Origin: Cannabis sativa
Lineage: Eukaryota > Streptophyta > Magnoliopsida > Rosales > Cannabaceae
Length of the DNA: 64,000 nucleotides
NCBI RefSeq assembly: GCF_029168945.1
Contig: NC_083603.1
Span: forward strand, 1,240,001 to 1,304,000
Direction of reading: 5' to 3'
The translations under genes were made by a program, and so were the position numbers. Positions 12,237 through 22,749 of the stretch are shown piece by piece. Below the pieces are notes generated by a model. That model was not told where the DNA came from. It did not search any database and worked only from the letters and a program-made list of their open reading frames with translations. Numbering within the stretch: the first letter of the stretch is position 1; each line of letters opens with the position of its first letter.

Positions 12237-13431
12237 TGTTAGGCTAAAATTAGTCTAAGTTTCGGGTCGTATTTTCAGTTAGTTTTCACTCTTTGTTTCT
12301 AGTTTTAGGGCTATTTTACGCTTGATTCTTTTGTTTCAGGTCCTTGGGTGTTTAAAGAAAGTATGTACAAGAATTGAGGAAAAGTGGTGAAAGAATCGAG
12401 AAGAAAAAACCAAAGTTTGTGTCGCTGCCTGTTCCGCCGCGGCGGGAACATGCCGCCGCGACGGAACCGCAGAGAGGATCTCGAAGTTTCAAAGTTTAAC
12501 CCCGTCGCGACGGGGGCTTTGCCAGTCGCGACGGGGACCCCAGTGACGGGATTTTTGGGCAGTTTCGTAATTTCACGAATTTTAAAGATGAGAATTGGTT
12601 TAAATAGTGAGGGTTCGTGAAAATTAGGGGATTATTCAGAATTAGAACCCTAGAAACAAAGGAGGAGGCTAGAAGAGCGGCTTGTGGCGACCCGGATCAA
12701 TTGCTTCAACTAGTTCTTTCTCTTCTCTTTAATTTTTCTATGTTCTTTTCTATTTCAATGTTAATTATGGATTTGATTATGGATGTTTTGAACTAAACTC
12801 CTATTTAGGGAGAATGATGAATGTTGTTTAAGTTTTTCCTAGTTAATGATTAATTGCCATTCCTCCATCTTGATTGTGAATACTATTCATATTTGTGTTT
12901 AATTTCCATGTGCAAGATTGATCACCTTTTACATGTTTTATGATCTCAATTCAAAATCTGAAAAGTGAGAATTGAGAATGCTAAAATTGGATAGTCTAGG
13001 TTTTGATGTGAAACGAAAGTATTTACATAGCCTTTGTGACATTTAGATTATTGCTTAATGCTGATTTCATGTTGGTTTAATTAAGAGATTAATTAGAGAG
13101 CATGAGATTTAGAACCTAGAAGATCTGAAAAGAGCTAGGTTAATTCATAATCTGTCATTCACTTCAAGAGAAGGATAGCATTTAAACATTAACATTGGTA
13201 ACTTAACAACATGATTCGTCTCCCTATTTTCTTATCTTGATTAATCTTCCTTTTGTTAGTTTTAATTTTCTGAATTGTTTTATTTAATTCATAAAAAGTA
13301 TTCTTTTACCAGATAGAATCAATAGTATAATTTAGTAGTAATTAGTCCAATTCCCTGTGGTTCGACCTCACTTGCGTGAGTATACTACTTGATTGCGTGC
13401 ACTTGCGTAGTAATTAATAATTTTCGCAACA
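12237..13431 (+). repeat. 3' LTR of the Gypsy-type element
   Basis: 1,195 bp. By eye it matches the 5' LTR except for one extra A near 12402 and a cluster of changes at about 12431-12471, where the first two GTCGCGAC copies are replaced by GCCGCG-type sequence. Confidence 0.93.
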
Positions 13432-13436
13432 ATTAT

Positions 13437-13713
13437 CAAAAGGTATACAATTGTGATGAGACAATATGTATTTATAGAGTTAGGGAGGGGACTTAGCTAC
13501 AAAAACCCTAGTTGGGCTGGGCCTGCTCATCAAAGGCTTCAGTCAACTAGAAAAGCCCACACTTCTGCTTCACCTAGACTTTACACACAGATGCTAAGCC
13601 CATTAACAATTGATCACCAACAACATGGGCTAACACAGCAAAGAACTATCCAATCAACCCAAGTTTTAATAAAACCAATAAAATTTAATGTAAGCCCAAA
13701 TAAAAGTCTAACA
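13437..13713 (-). repeat. 5' LTR of the Copia element, second part
   Basis: 277 bp matching 632-908. It ends in TCTAACA at 13713 and is followed by the ATAGA target duplication. With 7022-7234 it restores a 490-bp LTR. Confidence 0.93.
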
Positions 13714-13761
13714 ATAGATAGATCTACTGACTTGACAGGTTAAGTCAGTTTAATCCTAACA

Positions 13762-13900
13762 GTTGATGAGTCATTTCTTAGGTGTTGCAAGGAGTACAAA
13801 ACGTTGGGGCTAACTCGATTATCCCATAAAATTCTCATCGTCCTGCAAAATGTAACAGAGAATGGAAAAATGGTTCATAGATTTCAAAAATGGTAGGAAT
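13762..13900 (-). pseudogene. WD40-repeat gene fragment 1 (truncated exon)
   Basis: On the minus strand a splice-acceptor-like GCAG near 13848 is followed by codons reading TMRILWDNRVSPNVLYSLQHLRNDSST. The sequence then breaks where the LTR-like TGTTAGGATTAA begins. The next residues of the same exon (STLVVGGIDGILRV) are found in the fragment at 23.8-24.1 kb. The flanking intron sequence is also shared with 24.1 kb. It resembles F-box/WD40 proteins of the At3g52030 type (from memory). It has no complete gene structure. Confidence 0.6.
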
Positions 13901-14619
13901 GTTAAGAAAAATAGTAGAAAAGCATTTGTACCTAAGGTCCCAACCAACATGACATATTTCCAATCAACATAACTACCTTAGTTATGGACTGAGAATCAGA
14001 AATATGACTTTACATATTTATATGTAATTTTACTCAAAAGTATGCAAATGTGCAGTAGAAAAAAATAGCAAATTGAGCTTCTTTGAATTTCCAATACAAT
14101 AAACCATTATAGACTAAATTGGGCTCTTAAGTGAATACATTTGTACCTTAATTCCATATGATTATTCTATCTATTTACTTAGTACTGCAACCAATTAGTC
14201 AATTCAAATTTCCAAGCAGCCTCTTTAGTCTTTAGTTAAGGTTTTTGAAACCAAATCAAAGAAAAGCTGAAGCAACAAAAGTCAATCAAGTTATTCTTCA
14301 GTATAGAAAGAGGATGAAACTCTGATTAGTATTACACATCATAAGTTGAATGTGTCAAACATGTTAATAATCATCTCACAACCTTATAAAAATTCTAGCA
14401 AAATATAAGTAAATAATTAAAAAAGAAGAGTCATTCAAACTTTCCAAGCAATCTCTTTAGTGAAACCAAACCTAGGATTGTTGTGTTGTTGTGTTGTACA
14501 CACAATACAACACAACCTAAAACAGAAACAAATTGAAGACTCTTAGATTCAATATTGAATAAAGCTTTTAAACAACTAGGACAGAAGAGAATAGAAGTAT
14601 GAAGTATGAAGAGTAATAC
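13901..14619. other. Intergenic region downstream of NLR gene A
   Basis: AT-rich sequence with no supported gene. The last 100 bases are the 3' flank of NLR A and resemble the 3' flank of NLR B (TTGAAGACT..., ATTGAATAAAGCTTT), consistent with tandem duplication including 3' UTRs. Confidence 0.6.
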
Positions 14620-17565
14620 CTATATTTTCTTGCGATCGAGAATGATATTTGGGATGCGAGCAATAATTGGCCAGTCCTCCCCTGTCTCCCTTTGGACTCT
14701 TGGTCTTAGCAATGGACAACAACTGATGTGAAGATCAGTAAGAGAAGTGGGTAGTTCTTTGGGCAAGCATTGGAGAACATCACAAGAATAAATATCCAAC
14801 ATCTCAAGGGAGGTGAGGTGCTGAAAGGCCACTTCATCAAAGTGCATCAACTTTTTACATCTGCCAAATGTAATCTTCTTTAAACTGATCAAAGGGGCCT
14901 GCATGAGTTGCGGTCTTGGGAGTAATAATGGTAATAGTACCTCACTGCTATATATTGAAAGGTTTGTCAATGAAGGAAAATAATCTCCTAACAATGTCAC
15001 TTTGAGTCTCTCACAACCTTCAATATGAAGATTCTTAAGCCGAGGAAAAACTCCACCTTCAATAAATGACCATTCTTCGAATTCAGGCATAAAGTAAAAT
15101 TTCAAGGTCTCCAAAGACCTACAGAATGACTTTGATTGTATTACAACAGAAGAAGAAGAAGAATCAAGACTAGTAGAGTAATAAAACTCTGAATCTATTC
15201 TCACCAAACCATTAACATGCATAATAACAAGGTCTTTGAGACATGGCAGTTGTTCCTTCAGGTTTGGATGAGGCTGGAGGGCACTGAGTAGCTCTCTTTC
15301 TTTATACAACTCATCAAATTCAGGTTCATAGTGATAATACCATACCAAAGATAGCTGACTAAGAAACTTCTTACTTTTTAATGATACATCTGAAACTTCC
15401 TCAAGGCTACTCACATTTTGTAGTCCTCCAATAAAAAGACTCCCGTGCAGATTTTGAAACTCTTTCAACAACTTAATGCCACCACAATCTCTACTTCTTC
15501 CCACAACAAATGCATTAAGTGTTTGCAGGTTTTGCAGCTTTCCCAACTGCAATGGCATCTCTTGTAATGAATTCTTAGGAACACTAAGATGTCGCAACTT
15601 GATTAAATTTCCTATATCAATTGGTAGTCTAATAACATATTTACATTCCTCCAACAATAGTGTCTCCAAATTATACAACTTACATATTGTATTAGTTATC
15701 TCTTCAATTCTGCAACAATGTAACTTCAAACATCTTAAATACTTCAAATTGCCAATTGAATCTGGAATCTTTGTGATATAACAATCATCATATATGGATA
15801 GTACTCTCAAGCTTGGGAATGACTTGTTCAAGTGCTCAATCTTAAACAACTTCAGAAAATCTTCCGTAGATTCATGTTCCCACAATATGGTGCGCAAGCA
15901 CTTAGCTTTAAATAACTCCTCAAATTCCTTAGGGTCATCGGCTTTTGCCCATTGTTGTATGTACGAAAAATGACGAACCTTGTGAGAACAATTACTTATA
16001 TTACTCATCATTAAACAAAACTCACCAGAAACAAACATTGCTAAATCATGAATAAGATCATGCATGAGAAAACATGGCTCCTCCCACTCATTCCATGATG
16101 GTCGAAAAAATGACATTGAGATTAGATCTTTGAAGTACTTCTTTCCGATTTCTTCAATTCTTATTCCCTTCTTAGGAAGTAAAAGACCTTCAGCCATCCA
16201 CAATAAGATCATCTCTTCTTCTTTGTATCCATAATCTTTAGGAAATATAGCACAATAAGAGAAACAAGACTTCAAATGTGAAGGTAAATAAAAATAGCTC
16301 AGCCATAAAGCTGGAAGAATACCAACACTCTCACTCTCGTACAATCCCCATATATCATTGTTTAATATGTCATCCCAATCCTCCTTATTTTGTTTACCAC
16401 GTAAAAGAATCCCAAGTGATTTAATAGCTAAAGGAAGCCCATTACACTTTTCAACAATTTTTCGACCAATTACTTGTAGATCAGCGTACTTGTGCATGTT
16501 GACATCTATAGTAGCACATCTAACAAACAACTGCCAACCTTTGTCAAAAGATAAAGTGCTTAGGGAGTAAGTTGATGACTTAGTTTCCATAATTGATGCA
16601 ACCTTATTGCTACGTGTTGTCACAATGACCCTACTTCCATGCAACCCTGATTTGAAACAACTGTTTAAGACATCCCACTTGGAAGGATCCTCATCCCAAA
16701 CATCATCAACAACAAAGAGAAACTTCTTCGTACTCAGAGCCTTCTTTGCTTCTTCTTGAAGATCATATGGCTCTTGAATTTCACATCTTTCAGAAGTGAC
16801 CTTCTCCACAATTAGTTTCATCACTTTCATGTAGTCAACTTTTTCATCTCCCACTGTAATCCATAATTTAGTATCGAACGTTTCGTGAACTCTTTTGTCC
16901 TTGTATACAAGTTGAGCAAGAGTAGTCTTTCCAATACCGCCCATCCCCACTATGGGGATCACTAACAATTTATCACCGGCACTTGTGTCATCCGACAAGA
17001 GCAACTTAATAATAGCTTCTTTATCATCATCCCTTCCATAAACATCAGGTTCTTCCACCGAAGGAGCACATACTCTTTTTGGATGTTCTTGTTTTTCTAT
17101 ACGTTTCAAACCAAGATCTTTATTGTCTAGAAGAAGCTTCAATTTCCCAAGTGTCTCTTCTATCTCAGGTTTTATAGCCTTATCGAAAGAATTTAAAGGA
17201 ATTGATGAGATGAGTTTTAGAAGTAGCTTACTAGTACAAGTGCAGCCACCAAGAGATTCATGAGGACCACCATCTTCCAGTTCATTTCTCCATGCTTCAG
17301 TGTCAATCTTGTAAACCAAGTCGTCTGCATCATAAATGGCATCCTTGAGATCATCAAGCCATTTTCTCACCCTCGGGTCTTTGATGAGCTTCTCCTCGGC
17401 ATCAATGAGCAACAGATCAGCAGAGGACAGCAAAGTTTTCAACTCCTTCAACAGCTTCAAGATGGCATCTTTTCCTTTGAAGAAATCCTTGACCTCTGTA
17501 GTTAACTTGTTCACCAATGGATTAAGCAAAGCAGAGAGAAGCGCCCCTCCAACCGATTCAGCCAT
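14620..17565 (-). CDS. CC-NBS-LRR disease-resistance protein, NLR A (981 aa, intronless)
   Basis: Intracellular immune receptor of the RGA/Rx-N class. Residues 1-120 form the coiled-coil Rx-N domain with an EDVID-like LDDLKDAIYDADDLV. The NB-ARC shows the P-loop GMGGIGKTTLAQ near 207, kinase-2 FLFVVDDVWDED, RNBS-B GSRVIVTTRS, GLPLA as CNGLPLAIKSLG, RNBS-D CFSYCAIFPKDY and MHD as FLMHDLIHDLA near 500. LRRs fill the C-terminal half, ending in QRETGEDWPIIARIPNI. All nucleotide-binding motifs are intact, so it looks functional. Unlike B and C it has no intron after the CC domain; the coding sequence runs through TCTSK/LLLKL without a gap. It also lacks 42 LRR residues that C has between PHPNLKE and the QL.SLKDL motif, in frame, near 15255. 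No MADA motif is visible at the N terminus. Confidence 0.95.
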   Translation of the reverse strand: MAESVGGALLSALLNPLVNKLTTEVKDFFKGKDAILKLLKELKTLLSSADLLLIDAEEKLIKDPRVRKWLDDLKDAIYDADDLVYKIDTEAWRNELEDGGPHESLGGCTCTSKLLLKLISSIPLNSFDKAIKPEIEETLGKLKLLLDNKDLGLKRIEKQEHPKRVCAPSVEEPDVYGRDDDKEAIIKLLLSDDTSAGDKLLVIPIVGMGGIGKTTLAQLVYKDKRVHETFDTKLWITVGDEKVDYMKVMKLIVEKVTSERCEIQEPYDLQEEAKKALSTKKFLFVVDDVWDEDPSKWDVLNSCFKSGLHGSRVIVTTRSNKVASIMETKSSTYSLSTLSFDKGWQLFVRCATIDVNMHKYADLQVIGRKIVEKCNGLPLAIKSLGILLRGKQNKEDWDDILNNDIWGLYESESVGILPALWLSYFYLPSHLKSCFSYCAIFPKDYGYKEEEMILLWMAEGLLLPKKGIRIEEIGKKYFKDLISMSFFRPSWNEWEEPCFLMHDLIHDLAMFVSGEFCLMMSNISNCSHKVRHFSYIQQWAKADDPKEFEELFKAKCLRTILWEHESTEDFLKLFKIEHLNKSFPSLRVLSIYDDCYITKIPDSIGNLKYLRCLKLHCCRIEEITNTICKLYNLETLLLEECKYVIRLPIDIGNLIKLRHLSVPKNSLQEMPLQLGKLQNLQTLNAFVVGRSRDCGGIKLLKEFQNLHGSLFIGGLQNVSSLEEVSDVSLKSKKFLSQLSLVWYYHYEPEFDELYKERELLSALQPHPNLKEQLPCLKDLVIMHVNGLVRIDSEFYYSTSLDSSSSSVVIQSKSFCRSLETLKFYFMPEFEEWSFIEGGVFPRLKNLHIEGCERLKVTLLGDYFPSLTNLSIYSSEVLLPLLLPRPQLMQAPLISLKKITFGRCKKLMHFDEVAFQHLTSLEMLDIYSCDVLQCLPKELPTSLTDLHISCCPLLRPRVQRETGEDWPIIARIPNIILDRKKI

Positions 17566-17866
17566 CAGATCTTCAAAAACTCAGAAAGGATTACAGGAAA
17601 TATTGATTGATGAACACAATGTAGTAATTCAAAAGAGAGAAATAATATGAGTGAGTGTAATAGCATGTATTTGTATAGTTTACAATAAAATTTTGAGTAC
17701 ACACTGCTCTGAAAGAACATCATGGGGTCCATTGAACATAGTTTATTACGAGTTTGGTTTACTATAACTTAATTATATGTTAATATAATTTTGGTAGACT
17801 GTGCTAGTACTGTTGCATCATGGTTTAGATAAATTTAGAAAAAAAGAAATAACATAGTACCTAATT

Positions 17867-17882
17867 ACATGTGCCTTCACGT
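17867..17882 (-). promoter_or_regulatory. Shared NLR promoter motif, copy A
   Basis: ACATGTGCCTTCACGT, about 300 bp upstream of the NLR A start. It contains an E-box-like CATGTG and, with the following bases, a full G-box CACGTG (17879-17884). The same 16 bases occur upstream of NLR B and C. Confidence 0.55.
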
Positions 17883-18066
17883 GTTTGAAAGTCAAACACA
17901 GCAACGGCTATCAAACTTTGAAATCTGATCATTTCTTTTATAATTAAATTTAAAGGATTAATTGGAATACATACAACTCAAAAAGCATACCATGGAATTA
18001 AGTAATCAACAATTTGGATAAATATTGAATTGTATTAATTGAATTGAATAACTGAAAACGAAGCCC

Positions 18067-18350
18067 AAGATTTATAGAGGTTCAACCAAACCAAACCACA
18101 CAAAGGTCTAATTCTATTCGGAACTCAACTCCCCTTAAGATTTATAGAGGTTCGACCAAACAACACCAAGATTTTTTTCCAGTAAAAAGTGAAAAGAATA
18201 TCATAAGAATACACTTTTCAACTATTCTTAGATTGTGGAATAATCCCTATGTAAAATTAGCTAAAATTCCACGTATTATGTGGGGTGACAAACTTTTTCA
18301 TCCCAAAGCAATTGAATCTTCAAAAGGAAGTAACATAACAATTACAGAAA
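18067..18350 (-). pseudogene. WD40-repeat gene fragment 2 and repeat debris upstream of NLR A
   Basis: On the minus strand about 18190-18330 reads LGMKKFVTPHNT...WNF then stop, a decayed match to the C-terminal end of fragment 3 (VGMKRVVTTHNTKFIRLWKF). The rest of the end is deleted. At 18067-18165 the phrase AAGATTTATAGAGGTTC occurs twice about 65 bp apart, which looks like LTR debris. Nothing here is translatable as a gene. Confidence 0.5.
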
Positions 18351-19171
18351 ATGGATACCAACATTCATAATTAGGTAACTAAGGAGAGACAAAACACTAA
18401 CAATGGTCTCAACCTCTTCTACGAAGTAACATCAATGAAACCACTCTGATCACTCTAGCTATTGTTATTATTATTCACAATCACACTGCACACCACACTC
18501 AAACTTTGTTGGTCTTGATTGCATTTCAATACTATTAATGACATGTAGTAAGTAACATTAAGCAAATTAAGAGAAGTGACAACCTTTTATACCCAGCTTA
18601 AATTAAGTAACAAAAAATAACAGAATTAGTTATTAGAGTGATTATTTGGCGACTGACTTCTTTCATTCATTCTTGAGCTCCAATTAGTCAGCAAGAAACA
18701 TAGAAATACCACTGCTCTAGCTGATTCATCCAAGTTTGTATGTAGCCCAATCTGCATCTGGGACTTCCAATCTGCAAACCGGTACTCATTTATGGTTGGA
18801 AATTGCAAGAAGAAGAGAGTAATAGCTTGTGTTTACATGTCTCACAAACTATATATGTAATGGAAGCTATCAACTTGAAAGGCACTACCAAACAAGTAGA
18901 GTACATATCAAACCTTTATAGCTACATTTCAAAGTGCATACCAAACCTGCAAACATATATAAAACAAAATTGGAATTAAATCCGACCACAATCTAATTTC
19001 AAATATCTTAAATATCTCAAATTGCGTAATGAATCAAGAAACTATGATGTTATTGAAGACACAACACAAGTTACACAACATAACCTAAAACAAAAAAGGA
19101 ATTGAAGACTTTGATTCATTATTGAATAAAGCTTTCAAACAAGTAGGACTGAGAAGAGAAAAGAGTATTAC
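18351..19171. other. Intergenic region between NLR A and NLR B
   Basis: About 0.8 kb of AT-rich sequence without a supported gene. The end near 19080-19170 is the 3' flank of NLR B and is similar to that of NLR A. Confidence 0.6.
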
Positions 19172-22100
19172 CTATATTTTCTTGTCATTTACAGTTATAT
19201 TTCGGATGTGAGCAATTATTGGCCAGTCCTCCCCTGTCTCCCTCTGGACTCGTGGTCTTAGCAATGGACAATCGAAAATGACTAGCTCAGAAAGAGAAGT
19301 AGGTAGTTCTTTTGGCAAGCATCGGAGGTTACTACAGAAATAAATTTGTAACTTTTCAAGGGAGGTGAGGTGCTGAAAGGCCGCCTCGTCTAAGTGTGTC
19401 AAAGTTGAACAATTGTCAATTCTAATCTTCTTTAAAGTTATCAAAGGGGCCTGCATGAGTTGAGCTCTTGGAAGTAATAATGGTATTAGTTCCTCACAGC
19501 CATCTACTACAAGCTCTATCAATGACGGAAAATAATCTCCTAACAATGTCACTTTTAGTTTATGACAATACTCAAAATGAACACTCTTAAGACGAGGAAA
19601 ACCTCCACCTTCCATAAATGACCACTCTTCCAACTCAAACAATTTCTGAAATACCATGTTTTCCAAAGATCTAAAGAATGGCTTTGTTTGTATTGCAACA
19701 GAAGAATCAACACTAGTACTAGAAGTGCAATAAAACTTTGAATCTATTTTCACCACACCACAATCCTGAATGATAAGATCTTTTAGAGAAGGCAGTTGTC
19801 CCAACGACGGCAAGAAGCTGCATTTACCACAACGTCTCATCTCCATGCTTACTAAATTAGACAAGCAGTGAGGATCTCCCATCCAATTTGGGAAACCGTT
19901 GCCATTATAGTTCTCAATCTTTAGTTTCTTCAAGTTTGGATGAGGCTGGAAGGCACTGAGTACCTCTCTTTCTTTGTGCAACTCATCAAGTTTAGGTTCA
20001 CTATCCCATATTAAAAATAGGTGGCTAAGAGACTTCTTACTCTTTAATAATGGTGCATCTGAAACTTCCTCAAGGCTACTCACATTTTCTAGTCCATTAA
20101 TAGAAAGACTACCGTGTAGATCTGAAAACTCTTTCAACAATTCAATACCACCAGAATCTCTATTACTTCCCACAACAAATCTATTTAGTGTTTGCAAATT
20201 TTGTAGCTTCCCGAACTGCAATGGCATCTCTACTAAATCGAAGGGAACACTAAGATGTCGCAACTTGGTTAAATTTCCTATATCATTTGGTAGTCGAGAA
20301 ACTGAATAACATTCCTCCAACAATAGTGTCTCCAAATTATACAACTTACATATTGTATTAGATATTTCTTCAATGTTGCGACAATCTAACTTCAAATATC
20401 TTAAATACTTCAAATTGCCTATTGAATAAGGAAACTTGGTGATGTTATAATCAGATATGTGTAGTACCCTCAAGCTTGGAAATGACTTGTCCAACTGCTC
20501 AATCATTAGCTGATCAATGGTTAGACGTTCTTTCCACAATATGGTGTGCAGGTACTTAGCTTTAAATAACTCCTCAAATTCCTTAGGGTCATTGCCTTTC
20601 GCACATCCTTGCTGGTATGAAAAATGACGAACCTTGTGAGAACATTGTCTGATATTATTTATTGTCAAAGAAAACTCACCAGAAATAAAGATTGCCAAAT
20701 CATGTATAAGATCATGCATGATAAAAGTTGGCTCCTTCGCATTGTTATTTGATGGTTGAAAAAATGACATTGAGATTAGATCTTTGAAGTACTTCTTTCC
20801 GATTTCTTCAATTCTTGTTCCCTTCTTAGGAAGTAAAAGACCTTCAGCCATCCACAATAAAATCATCTCTTCTTCAGTGTATTCATAATCTTTAGGAAAT
20901 ATAGCACAATAAGAGAAACAAGACTTCAAATGTGAAGGTAAATAAAAATAGCTCAGCCATAAAGCTGGAAGAATACCAACACTCTCACTCTCATACAACC
21001 CCCATATATCGTTGTTTAATATGTCCTCCCAATCCTCCTTATTCTGTTTCCCACGTAAAAGACCACCAAGTGATTTTATAGCTAAAGGAAGCCCATTACA
21101 CTTTTCAACAATTTTTTGACCAATTACTTGAAGATATGAGTACTCATGTGAGTTGACATTGAGTGCAGCACATTTAACAAATAATTGCCAACCTTTGTCA
21201 AAAGATATAGTGCTTAGAAAATAAGTTGATGATGTAGTTTCCATAATTGATGCAACCTTATTGCTACGTGTTGTCACAATGATTTTGCTTCCTGGGAATC
21301 CTGATTGAAAAGTACTTTTTATGACCTCCCATCTGTTGCTATCTTCGTCCCAAATATCGTCAAGAACAATGAGAAACGTCTTCCCAGTTAAAACCTTCTT
21401 GACTTCATTTAAAACTTCAAACTCCTCTTCAATTTCACATTTGGCAGATGTGACCTTCAGAATAATTGCTTTCATAACTTTAGAACTGTTCACTTTTTCA
21501 TCGTCTCCCACAGTAACCCACACTCTGGTATTAAACATTTTAACGACTCTATCATCACTGTATGCAAGCTGAATGAGAGTAGTCTTTCCAATACCGCCCA
21601 TCCCCACTATAGGGATCACTGACAATTTGTCACCACTACTCGTATCACCCGAAAGAAGCAATTTAACAATAGCTTCTTTATCAACATCCCTTCCATAAAC
21701 ATCAGATTCTTCCACCAAAGGACCACATATCCTCTCTGGCTTCTTATGATTTTTCACACGTTCCAAACCAAGATCTTTGTTGTCTAGAAGAAGCTTCAAT
21801 TTCTCAAGTGTCTCTTCTATCTCAGGTTTTATGCTCTTATCAAATGAAGTTAGAGGAGTTGATGAGATGAGTCTCATGAGTGCCTGACAAGTATTATGCA
21901 TGCATGCAATAGATCAATTGACAGATAAAGAGTGAGGAATTGCATTATATTCTTATCTATTGAAAAATATTCATACAATAACTATTAGGGATAGGCACTC
22001 TATTCCAAATAAAATGTATAAACCAAACTGACAAATCAACCAATAAAATCAAAGCCACTGAATAAACTGAGTTACGATTTCTTTTAGAAAATATACTACA

Positions 22101-22488
22101 TTTAATCTATTATTACTTTTTATCGTTAAGATAATTGATTTATTAGTACCTTACTAGCACAACTGCAGCTGCTATGAGATTCATAAGGACCACCACCTTC
22201 AAGTTCGTTTCGCCATGCTTCAGTGTCGATCTTGTAAACCAAGTCGTCTGCATCATAAATGACATCCTTGAGATCATCAAGCCATTTTCTTACTCTTGGG
22301 TCTTTGATGAGCTTCTCCTCAGCATCAATGAGCAGCAGATCAGCAGAGGACAGCAAAGTTTTGAACTCCTTCAACAGCTTGAGAATGGCATCTTTTCCTT
22401 TGAAGAAGTCCTTAACCTCAGCAGTTAACTTGTTCACCAATGGATTAAGCAAAGCAGAGAGAAGAGCTCCTCCAACCAATTCAGCCAT
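19172..22488 (-). CDS. CC-NBS-LRR disease-resistance protein, NLR B (two exons, 1016 aa)
   Basis: Paralogue of NLR A. Exon 1 (22150-22488) encodes the Rx-N coiled-coil domain (113 aa). The intron (21884-22149, 266 bp) has AAG|GTACTA and TTGTCAG|GCACTC boundaries. Exon 2 (19172-21883) encodes NB-ARC and LRRs. Motifs are the P-loop GMGGIGKTTLIQ, kinase-2 FLIVLDDIWDED, GSKIIVTTRS, CNGLPLAIKSLG, CFSYCAIFPKDY and MHD as FIMHDLIHDLA, then LRRs ending in QRETGEDWPIIAHIRNI. All nucleotide-binding residues are present. It lies head-to-tail with A and C, with starts about 5 kb apart. Unlike A it keeps the LRR segment NGFPNWMGD...SLGQLPSLKDL. Confidence 0.94.
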
Positions 22489-22690
22489 CAGATCTTCAGA
22501 AACTCAGAAAGGATTACAGAAAAAATTGATTGATAAGCACAAATAAATTCAAGAGAGAGATAATATGAGTGATTGTAATAGCATATATTTGAGTACACAC
22601 AGCTAATTGGTATAACTAATTATATGTTAATTTAATATGAGTGGTGCTAACTCCATGGTTTATTATAAATTTAACATAAAGAAATATAAT

Positions 22691-22706
22691 ACATGTGCCT
22701 TCACGT
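22691..22706 (-). promoter_or_regulatory. Shared NLR promoter motif, copy B
   Basis: ACATGTGCCTTCACGT about 200 bp upstream of the NLR B start. Here the following base gives CACGTC rather than a full G-box. Confidence 0.5.
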
Positions 22707-22749
22707 CTTTGATTATTATATAAATAGAAGATATCAAAGTTTGAGATCT

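Larger units (their letters stand above)
7235..13431 (+). mobile_element. Non-autonomous Gypsy-type LTR retrotransposon carrying gag-protease only
   Basis: A 6,197-bp element with LTRs at 7235-8433 and 12237-13431, TG/CA ends and the target duplication ATTAT at 7230-7234 and 13432-13436. A tRNA-Asp primer site follows the first LTR and a purine tract precedes the second. The only long frame is gag plus aspartic protease (8577-10946). The remaining 1.29 kb (10947-12236) shows no reverse transcriptase, RNase H or integrase on either strand. The gag and protease resemble the Tat/Athila branch of plant Gypsy elements. It must use another element's enzymes to move, as described for TR-GAG elements. 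Nearly identical LTRs point to a recent insertion. Confidence 0.93.
414..13718 (-). mobile_element. Copia LTR retrotransposon with a nested Gypsy-type insertion
   Basis: The element lies on the minus strand. Its ends are TG/CA, with the 5-bp target duplication ATAGA at 414-418 and 13714-13718. The 3' LTR is 419-908 (490 bp). The 5' LTR is 7022-7234 plus 13437-13713 (also 490 bp), split by the nested element. Read side by side the LTRs show no difference. Inside the 5' LTR, the minus strand at about 7008-7019 gives TGGTATCAGATT, a primer site for initiator tRNA-Met. A polypurine tract (CAAGTGGGAGAA, minus strand) lies at 909-920 against the 3' LTR. The order gag, integrase, RT, RNase H is that of Copia elements. 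The coding part is broken throughout, so it cannot move on its own products. Confidence 0.93.

Noticed and set aside
14620..17565. NLR A as a processed retrocopy
   Set aside because: It is intronless, but it shares promoter motif and 3' flank with its tandem neighbours, so local duplication with intron loss fits better.
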